Made by a program: the position numbers and the translations under genes. The notes beneath the pieces were generated by a model. That model made no database searches, was not told where the DNA came from, and saw only the letters and a program-made list of their open reading frames with translations. DNA of 11,588 bases, taken from positions 1 through 11,588 of the forward strand of contig JAHEKK010000054.1 in the NCBI GenBank assembly GCA_024638395.1. The letters are read 5' to 3'. This DNA comes from Gemmatimonadota bacterium (lineage in GTDB: Bacteria; Gemmatimonadota; Gemmatimonadetes; Longimicrobiales; Gaopeijiaceae). The stretch's first letter is position 1; each line of letters opens with the position of its first letter. This document shows, in pieces, positions 1-5,336 of this stretch.

Positions 1-232
1 GCTTCAGGTCGGACTGTAGCCGGCCCTTGGGCGTGAGCAGGGCTCCGTATCGGACTTCGCCGGCACCCCCTTCGGGAGGAGAGGAGACGGACTGGGCCAG
101 GATGCCCTGGAGCATCTGCGCCGGGGCGCGGCCGTGCACCCGGAGCAGAGCTCTGTCCGCCCGATGTACCAAGGCGACGCCCCGGGTGGCTGCCTCGTAG
201 TCGGCGGCCGAAACACTCAACGGGCCGCTCAC
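1..232 (-). CDS. ygfZ: YgfZ/GcvT-type folate-binding protein, N-terminal part (partial)
   Basis: Only the first 77 codons are in the window; the gene continues past the left edge. The start is GTG at 232-230, overlapping the TGA stop of the upstream SirB1-like gene in the arrangement GTGA, which implies translational coupling. Seen in the sequence: an N-terminal stretch reading LLRVHGRAPAQMLQGILAQSV, then a variable patch, then VRYGALLTPKGRLQSDL. The pattern of L-V-x-G, F/M-L-Q-G and Y-x-x-L-L-T-P-K-G-R-x-x-x-D is typical of the first folate-binding domain of the GcvT/YgfZ family. YgfZ proteins use tetrahydrofolate to help maintain some iron-sulfur enzymes such as MiaB in the cytoplasm. The diagnostic K-G-C-Y-x-G-Q-E motif would lie outside the window, so a true glycine-cleavage T protein or a dehydrogenase-linked GcvT domain is not excluded. 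The short spacing after the opening residues favours YgfZ. Confidence 0.72.
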   Translation of the reverse strand, partial: MSGPLSVSAADYEAATRGVALVHRADRALLRVHGRAPAQMLQGILAQSVSSPPEGGAGEVRYGALLTPKGRLQSDLK

Positions 233-1080
233 GACCCCTCGTCCAGCGGACCGGAACCGTCACGGATCTCCCGAACGAGGGCCTCGACCTCGTCTGCATC
301 GCCCGCGGAGGGCACGAACGTGAGGTACGTCCTGAGCTGGGCCACCGCCTCGTCGTTTCGCCCAAGACGAGCAAGGAGGTAGCCCCGGTCCCGGATCTCT
401 GACGGGGAGGTGGGGTGGATGACCAGGATCCGCTCCACCACGGCCAAGGCACGGGCGTCGTCACCGGATTTGCGGTAGATGGCCTTCAGGTTGAGAAGGA
501 GCCGAACGATCATGTCCCGCTTCGAAGCGCGGTTCAGGTGGGTCGGTTGGAGCCGGACACCCCCGCCGAAGTGCTGGTCCAGCAACTCCTGGGCTTCGTC
601 CGGAAAGCGGATCTTCCCGTTGCGGAACGGATCGACAAGGAGGTCCTTGGCCTGTCCGGGAGCCCGCACCAGGAAATGTCGGGGGAAATTGACCCCCTCC
701 ACTTCGAGTCCCACCCGCCACCCCACTTCGAGGAGCAGGATACCCAGGGTCAGAGGGATCCCGACCCCCCGGTCCATGACGTCGTTCAGAAAGGAGTTCC
801 GGGGGTCATAGTACTGTTCACGGTTCCCCCGCAGACCGTGGCGCTCGTAGAGGACCCGTATGACCTCGGAGAGGACAATGGGGGGCGCGGTCTCTCCCGC
901 AAGGCGATCCCTGACCTCCTCGGCCATGGCATCCAAGCGTAGCAGATACGGCTCAACCGACAGGCCCGGGTATTCCTCCTTGGCCACCAGGAGGGCGGCC
1001 CGGGCCAGGTTCATGAGCTCGTTCGCCTGTCCGACTTCGCGGGCAAACTCATGGCGGACCGAAGGGGCCGGGGCCGTCAT
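229..1080 (-). CDS. SirB1-like transglutaminase-fold protein with C-terminal TPR
   Basis: A 283-residue cytoplasmic protein with no signal peptide. Residues about 90-139 carry the family signature: a DPRNSFLNDVMDR stretch, GIPLTLGILLLEVGWR, then GVNFPRHFLVR. This is the Transglut_core2 region of the SirB1/YchA family, in which the transglutaminase fold is kept but no catalytic cysteine is evident. Residues about 195-255 form helical hairpins (LLLNLKAIY...ALAVVERILVIHP...AVAQLRTYL) typical of the TPR tail seen in this family. The start at 1080 is chosen over an ATG 16 codons upstream because GGGGAGG lies just before it and the family similarity begins after it. The biochemical role of SirB1 proteins is not established; in E. 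coli the homologue YchA sits beside prfA/prmC/sirB2. Here it is instead coupled to a YgfZ-type gene, which overlaps its stop codon. Confidence 0.87.
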   Translation of the reverse strand: MTAPAPSVRHEFAREVGQANELMNLARAALLVAKEEYPGLSVEPYLLRLDAMAEEVRDRLAGETAPPIVLSEVIRVLYERHGLRGNREQYYDPRNSFLNDVMDRGVGIPLTLGILLLEVGWRVGLEVEGVNFPRHFLVRAPGQAKDLLVDPFRNGKIRFPDEAQELLDQHFGGGVRLQPTHLNRASKRDMIVRLLLNLKAIYRKSGDDARALAVVERILVIHPTSPSEIRDRGYLLARLGRNDEAVAQLRTYLTFVPSAGDADEVEALVREIRDGSGPLDEGS

Positions 1081-1084
1081 ACGT

Positions 1085-1091
1085 CCTCCCC
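1085..1091 (-). promoter_or_regulatory. Shine-Dalgarno sequence of the SirB1-like gene
   Basis: GGGGAGG on the minus strand, four bases before the ATG at 1080-1078. It decides in favour of this start over the ATG at 1128, which has no comparable site. Confidence 0.6.
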
Positions 1092-1318
1092 ACTCCCGCA
1101 CACGACTGCAATGCGGGGGCGTGCCCATCTATCTTCTCGGCTCCGTTGCTCCACCAACTTCTCCCTCGGTTCCGCGCTTCGCACTGATTCAAAGCGAACG
1201 AATCCGCCCAGGATGCGGTAGACTTGACAGCCACAGGGGGCCGGACCGGCGGCGCAGCGTTCAGCCGTGGGAGAACCGGCCTCCGGCCCAGGGGATTCGA
1301 ACTGGAAACGCCCAGCCC

Positions 1319-1324
1319 AGGAGA
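1319..1324 (+). promoter_or_regulatory. Shine-Dalgarno sequence deciding the TTG start of selD
   Basis: AGGAGA, eight bases before TTG at 1333-1335. That TTG is in frame with the SelD active-site motif. The reading frame is open from the stop at 1225-1227 up to the TGA at 1411, and the only other upstream candidate, GTG 1267, is followed by residues with no SelD resemblance. Confidence 0.6.
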
Positions 1325-1332
1325 CCCACCCG

Positions 1333-2409
1333 TTGACTCATTCGGCGTCGAACGAGCACCCGGACCAGCGACCGAAGATCCGGTTGAGCACCCTGTCCCA
1401 CGGAGCGGGGTGAGCGTGTAAACTCGGCCAGGCCGAGCTGGCGCAGGTCCTGCGTTCACTCCTACCCGTCGAAGATCCGAACGCCCTGGTCGACAGCCAG
1501 ACCAGGGACGACGCCGCCGTGTACCTCATCGACGAGGGACGCGCCCTCGTGGTGACGCTGGACTTCTTCACCCCGATCGTGGATGACGCCCGTGACTTCG
1601 GCCGGATCGCCGCTGCCAACGCCCTTTCCGACGTCTACGCCATGGGGGGCCGGCCCATGTTTGCCCTCAACCTGTTGTCCTTCCCGAGGGAGCTGCTGGG
1701 GGAGGGCCTCGTAGAGCAGATCGTCCGGGGGGGCGCAGAGAAGGCGGCCGAGGCGGGGATCCCGGTCCTGGGGGGCCACTCGATCGACGACCCCGAGCCC
1801 AAGTTCGGCATGGTCGTCGTCGGAGAGGTGGACCCATCGCGGATGCTCTCAAACGATCGGGCCCGCCCTGGAGACGCCCTCATACTGACCAAGCCTCTCG
1901 GAACCGGAGTCGTCGCCACAGCGGTGAAGGCCGGAGCCTGCCCGAAGGATCTTCTGGCCGAGGCCACCAGGGTCATGGCCGCCCTCAACCGAGGGGCAAG
2001 CGAGGCGGCCATGGCGTGGGACGCCCATGCTGCCACCGACGTGACCGGCTACGGCCTTACGGGGCACCTCGGGAACATGCTCGCGGCATCAGGGGTGGCG
2101 GCGCGGATCCAGGCTGGCCGTGTGCCGCTCCTCTCCGGCGTGAGAGAGCTGGTGGAATCAGGACACGTTCCGGGCGGCACCCGGCGGAATCTGGCCGACG
2201 CGGAGCCCAACGCGCGCTACGGGCCCGAAGTGGACGAGCCACTGAGGATTCTCCTCTCGGACGCCCAGACCTCGGGAGGCCTCCTCATCGCCATTGGCCC
2301 GGAGGGAGCCGAGAACTTGCAGGCCGCGCTCGAGGAAGCGGGGATCATGGCCGCTCGGATCGGCGAGTTGGCCGAAGGCCCCCCAGGGAGGATCGACATC
2401 GTTCTCTGA
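1333..2409 (+). CDS. selD: Selenophosphate synthetase SelD, predicted selenoprotein (Sec27)
   Basis: SelD makes monoselenophosphate from selenide and ATP, the selenium donor for Sec-tRNA and for 2-selenouridine in tRNA. Read from TTG 1333 with TGA 1411-1413 as selenocysteine, the product has 358 residues, close to the usual ~350. Residues 18-30 read LSTLSHGAG-U-ACK, matching the E. coli active site SHGAGCGCK; Sec27 replaces the catalytic cysteine (E. coli Cys17) and Lys30 matches catalytic Lys20. Further family motifs follow: TRDDAAVY (D59/D60), TLDFFTPIVDD (D77), ANALSDVYAMGG (D100), GGHSIDDPEPKFG, LTKPLGTGV, ATDVTGYGLTGH (D236) and DAQTSGGLL. These include the metal- and ATP-binding aspartates. 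Similarity is continuous across the TGA with no frame shift. The start is TTG because AGGAGA lies 8 bases upstream. The gene ends on TGA too. It stands alone, divergent from the SirB1-like gene and convergent with lon. Confidence 0.93.
1411..1413 (+). other. In-frame TGA, predicted selenocysteine codon of selD
   Basis: The TGA lies in frame between codons for HGAG and ACKLGQ. The residue at this place in SelD is Cys in many bacteria and Sec in others, so the recoding reading restores an intact active site. The open frame continues 331 codons to the true stop, which argues against a nonsense mutation. If a conventional ORF caller is used, the gene would be started at GTG 1519 and lose its active site. 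Confidence 0.9.
1411..1454 (+). promoter_or_regulatory. Candidate bacterial SECIS element within selD
   Basis: The bases after the TGA can form overlapping hairpins. (A) CTCGGC 1423-1428 pairs with GCCGAG 1432-1437, loop CAG, 15 bases from TGA to loop. (B) GCCAG 1427-1431 pairs with CTGGC 1438-1442, loop GCCGAG, 18 bases from TGA. (C) CGCAG 1442-1446 pairs with CTGCG 1450-1454, loop GTC, 33 bases from TGA, resembling the GCAGGUCUGC tip of the E. coli fdhF element. B and C fit the usual bacterial rules as I recall them (loop 16-37 bases from UGA, a G among the first two loop bases); A is the most stable locally. Which one SelB would bind cannot be decided by eye. Confidence 0.55.
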
Positions 2410-2410
2410 G

Positions 2411-2430
2411 GGGCCTCCGGGGCGAGGCCC
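2411..2430. terminator. GC hairpin between convergent selD and lon
   Basis: GGGCCTC 2411-2417 pairs perfectly with GAGGCCC 2424-2430 around a 6-base loop, starting one base after the selD stop. No T-run follows on either strand, so it is not a canonical intrinsic terminator. It may still slow transcription from both sides or protect the mRNA end. Confidence 0.35.
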
Positions 2431-2451
2431 GGAAGCGACCTTCGGCCGGTT

Positions 2452-2466
2452 CGCGGACCTTCCGCG
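2452..2466. terminator. Second small hairpin at the lon 3' end
   Basis: CGCGG 2452-2456 pairs with CCGCG 2462-2466 around ACCTT, directly after the lon stop as read on the minus strand. It is short and has no T-run. Together with the hairpin at 2411-2430 it fills most of the 57-base convergent gap. Confidence 0.25.
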
Positions 2467-4944
2467 TCAGGTGGAGGCAGACGCCTGGCGCGTGCTCTTC
2501 TTGGCCTTTCGCTTCGTGGATGCCCTTCGCTTGGGTCCCCGAAGGGCCAATTCGACCACTCGGTGCAGGTCCTCCACCAGGTGGATCGTGAGCGTCTCCC
2601 GCACCGCTTCGGGGAGGTCTTCCAGGTCGGCTTCGTTCTCCGAAGGCAGGATGAACTCCCGGATCCCGGCTCGTACGCCACCCAGGACCTTCTCCTTCAC
2701 GCCGCCGATGGGCAGCACGCGCCCGGTCAGGGTCAGCTCACCGGTCATGGCGAGATCGCTCCGGACCTTCTTGCCCGACACGGCAGAGATGAGAGCCGTC
2801 GCCATCGTGATCCCGGCCGACGGGCCGTCCTTGGGGATGGCACCGGCGGGCACGTGGATATGGATCTCCTTCTCCCGGAGGGCCTGCTGGTCGATCCCCA
2901 GCGTGTCGTAGTGGCTCTTGGCGTAGGAGAGGGCGGCCCGCCCCGACTCCTTCATGACGTCACCCAGCTGACCCGTAAGAACGAGCCCGCCCTCGCCGGG
3001 CATCACACTGGCCTCGACGAACATGATGTCACCGCCCATGGGCGTGTAGAACATCCCGGTGGCGACTCCGACGGCATCCTCGGGCGCCATCTGCTCGGGG
3101 TGCACTCTCGGCCGACCCAACAGCTCCTTGACGACCTGGGGAGTCACCTCGACATGCTCGACCTCGTTGGCTGCCACCTTCCGGGCGATCTTCCGCGCGA
3201 GCTTGCCGAGCTGCCGCTCCAGCTGCCGCACGCCGGCCTCCCGCGTGTACTTCTGGATCACCTGGTAGAGGGCTTCCTCGTCGACGGAGAGCTCTTCTTC
3301 CCTCAGGCCCGCCTCCTTGAGCCGACGGGGGAGCAGGTATCGCTGAGCGATTTCCAGCTTTTCCTTCTCCGTGTACCCACGGAAGTCCACCAGCTCCATC
3401 CGGTCCAGGAGCGGTGCAGGAATCCGGTCGACGTAGTTGGCCGTGGCGATGAACAGGACCTCGGAGAGATCGAAGGGAATGCCCAGGTAGTGATCGATGA
3501 ACGTGGAGTTCTGGGCCGGGTCCAATACCTCCAGAAGGGCGGAGCTGGGATCGCCCTGGAACGACACGCCCAGCTTGTCCACCTCGTCGAGGAGGAAGAC
3601 GGGATTCTTGCTCTTGGCCTCCTTCATGCCCTGGATGATGCGTCCGGGCATGGCGCCCACGTAGGTCCGCCGGTGTCCGCGGATATCCGCCTCGTCCCGG
3701 GCGCCGCCCAAGGAGATCCGGACGTATTCGCGGCCGACTGAGCGGGCGATGGACTTCGCGATGCTGGTCTTCCCGACACCCGGAGGACCGACGAACAAGA
3801 GGATGGGTCCTCGGCCGGAGATTTTGTCCTCGTCCGGGGCTTTGGCCCCTTCCTGGTCCCCGTCGTCCTCGGAGGCGTCCTCGTCCTCCGCTTCCGCGGC
3901 CTCCGCCTCTGCCCGGTCCATCTGAAGCTTGCGGACCGCCAGGAACTCGAGGATCCGGTCCTTCACGTCCTCCAGGCCATAGTGATCCTCCTCGAGGATC
4001 TCCTCAGCCCGGTTCAACTCGATCTTGTCTTCTGTGCGAACGTTCCAGGGCAGTTCCGTCACCCACTCCAGGAACGTCCGGATGACCTGGTATTCGGCGG
4101 ATTGGGGGCTGGTACGCTCGAGGCGCTTCAGCTCCCGCTCCACCTCACTCCGAGCCGAATCGGCGAGCTCCAGCTCCTCGATCCGCTCCCGAAGCTCCTC
4201 CACGTCGTCCCGGTCCTCTTCCTCGCCGAGCTCTTTCTGGATCTGCTTCAGCTGCTCCCGAAGGAGCATCTCCCGCTGGCGCTCGCCCAGTTCCTCCTGG
4301 ACCTTGGCCTGGATGTCCTCCTGGGCTTCGATCCGGACCAGCTCGCGCTCGACCGCAACCAGAGCCGCACGCATGCGGGCTTCGTCTCCCAACGTTTCCA
4401 GGAGCTCCTGCTTTTCGGACGTGGCCAGCTCCAGGTAGAACGCCACGAGATCCGCGAAAGCACCGGGATCGTCCACGCCCTGGATCAACTGGTTGAGAGC
4501 CTCCGAGGGAACGCCGCGCCGGGTTCCCAGCTCTGCGGCCCTCTCCCTCAGCTCCTGATCGAGGGCACGGAACGCCGGGTCCTCTTCATCGGCGGGAGAC
4601 TGCCTGTCCATGGGCAGCAGATTGGCCTGAAGCATGGCCTCCCCGCTCTCCACATACGTCAGTGCCTGTGCCCGACCTTCACCCTGTACCAAGAGCTGGA
4701 TGCCGCCCCGAACCCGGTGGGTCTGAATGATCCGGACCACCGTCCCTACGGTGTAGAGCACCTCTGGAGACGGCTCGTCCTGGTTCTCCCTCTGGGCGAC
4801 CGCGAAGAGCCTGCGATCTCCCTCGAGAGCCTCCTGGACGGCTTCGACCGTACCGGCCCGGCCCGCCGAGATGGGGACCGCCACGCCGGGATAAACCACC
4901 GTATCCCTCAGGGGAAGGACCGGAAGAGAAAACCGTTCGCCCAT
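2467..4944 (-). CDS. lon: ATP-dependent protease Lon (LonA type)
   Basis: An 825-residue cytoplasmic AAA+ protease that degrades misfolded and regulatory proteins as a homohexamer. The N-terminal LON substrate-recognition domain starts with LPVLPLRDTVVYPG (residues 7-20), followed by a long helical/coiled-coil region (about 195-300, QREMLLREQLKQIQKELG). Walker A is GPPGVGKT at 386-393, Walker B VFLLDEVDK at 449-457, and the protease dyad is Ser709 (DGPSAG) and Lys750 (GGVKEK). All needed residues are present. Two oddities: an acidic, Ala/Glu/Asp-rich insert at about 343-375 just before the P-loop, and a Lys/Arg-rich tail after residue 802. The length is slightly above the usual ~780-810 because of these. 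The ATG has AAAGG six bases upstream. A sigma-32-like promoter candidate lies at 4976-5001, consistent with heat-shock control. The gene is monocistronic, convergent with selD. Confidence 0.97.
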   Translation of the reverse strand: MGERFSLPVLPLRDTVVYPGVAVPISAGRAGTVEAVQEALEGDRRLFAVAQRENQDEPSPEVLYTVGTVVRIIQTHRVRGGIQLLVQGEGRAQALTYVESGEAMLQANLLPMDRQSPADEEDPAFRALDQELRERAAELGTRRGVPSEALNQLIQGVDDPGAFADLVAFYLELATSEKQELLETLGDEARMRAALVAVERELVRIEAQEDIQAKVQEELGERQREMLLREQLKQIQKELGEEEDRDDVEELRERIEELELADSARSEVERELKRLERTSPQSAEYQVIRTFLEWVTELPWNVRTEDKIELNRAEEILEEDHYGLEDVKDRILEFLAVRKLQMDRAEAEAAEAEDEDASEDDGDQEGAKAPDEDKISGRGPILLFVGPPGVGKTSIAKSIARSVGREYVRISLGGARDEADIRGHRRTYVGAMPGRIIQGMKEAKSKNPVFLLDEVDKLGVSFQGDPSSALLEVLDPAQNSTFIDHYLGIPFDLSEVLFIATANYVDRIPAPLLDRMELVDFRGYTEKEKLEIAQRYLLPRRLKEAGLREEELSVDEEALYQVIQKYTREAGVRQLERQLGKLARKIARKVAANEVEHVEVTPQVVKELLGRPRVHPEQMAPEDAVGVATGMFYTPMGGDIMFVEASVMPGEGGLVLTGQLGDVMKESGRAALSYAKSHYDTLGIDQQALREKEIHIHVPAGAIPKDGPSAGITMATALISAVSGKKVRSDLAMTGELTLTGRVLPIGGVKEKVLGGVRAGIREFILPSENEADLEDLPEAVRETLTIHLVEDLHRVVELALRGPKRRASTKRKAKKSTRQASAST

Positions 4945-4975
4945 GATCTGCCTTTCGATGGCGCGACGCCTCCGG

Positions 4976-5001
4976 GGTCGGGGTCATCGACGCCTATTCA
5001 A
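4976..5001 (-). promoter_or_regulatory. Candidate heat-shock (sigma-32-like) promoter of lon
   Basis: On the minus strand TTGAAT (5001-4996) is followed after 12 bases by CCCCGACC (4983-4976), about 32 bases before the lon ATG. The sigma-32 consensus is CTTGAA, 11-16 bases, CCCCATnT, and E. coli lon is a known sigma-32 gene. The -10-like half matches only partly and the region is GC-rich, so this may be chance. No CIRCE or HspR-type inverted repeat was seen. Confidence 0.3.
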
Positions 5002-5150
5002 TTCGCCTCGACCGATCCGGCTGGCTTACCCTCGCCCCCGGTTGAACAGGCCTCAAACGAGTCCTGGTCGCGGTCGCTCGATATCGCATGCCACCTCACG
5101 ACTCCACGCTCCCAGAGGAACGCTGGCCGATGCAACGAGTATCGGCATGG

Positions 5151-5190
5151 GGCAGGAACCCTGCCAGCCCTGAACGGGCTGTTTCCTGCC
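5151..5190 (+). repeat. Overlapping inverted repeats, possible leader switch
   Basis: GGCAGG (5151-5156) can pair locally with CCTGCC (5160-5165) over a three-base loop. The same bases extended to GGCAGGAA (5151-5158) can instead pair over 8 bp with TTCCTGCC (5183-5190), enclosing a second hairpin AGCCC/GGGCT (5166-5170 with 5176-5180). The two folds exclude each other. A third CCTGCC lies at 5206-5211. Whether this region is transcribed is not known; it could equally be an operator with repeated half-sites. Confidence 0.4.
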
Positions 5191-5336
5191 GAATCCGCAC
5201 CGTCTCCTGCCACATTGGCCCCCGGGGTCCGCCGGCCACGCCGTTGTGGCACATGCCGTCGCTGGCCCTCGGGTCACCCACCCTCCTACCTTCAACTTCC
5301 GGACCGCTCATACCCCCACAGGACCCGAGTTGTGCA

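Larger units (their letters stand above)
4945..5336. other. Divergent intergenic region between lon and the GGT-like gene
   Basis: This 392-base stretch holds the control regions of two divergent genes. The frame of the GGT-like gene is open back to ATG 5088, but the translation there is Pro/Ser/Arg-rich, precedes a clear signal peptide at 5337, and so looks non-coding. Contents: the lon ribosome site (4951-4955), the sigma-32-like candidate at 4976-5001, the overlapping inverted repeats at 5151-5190, a third CCTGCC at 5206-5211, and a weak AGGA (5320-5323) 13 bases before the GGT-like start. No convincing sigma-70 promoter is visible for the plus-strand gene. Confidence 0.6.

Noticed and set aside
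1224..1252. Perfect TTGACA at 1224-1229 as a selD -35 box
   Set aside because: No AT-rich -10 box at 16-18 bases downstream; the next bases are GC-rich (CGGCGG).
1180..1330. Possible tRNA-Sec gene next to selD (GATTCGAACT resembles a T-loop; TTCA near 1259)
   Set aside because: No T-stem pairs around the TTCGA on either strand, no anticodon stem around TTCA, and no acceptor stem could be built.
1411..1413. selD as a pseudogene with a nonsense codon
   Set aside because: The TGA sits exactly at the Cys/Sec position of the active site and similarity continues in frame on both sides; a random nonsense mutation is very unlikely to do so.
2563..3741. Plus-strand 392-codon frame opposite lon
   Set aside because: Shadow of lon with His/Gly/Asp-rich composition typical of an antisense frame.
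5088..5336. N-terminal extension of the GGT-like protein from ATG 5088
   Set aside because: It would bury a clear signal peptide 83 residues inside the protein and has low-complexity non-coding-like composition.
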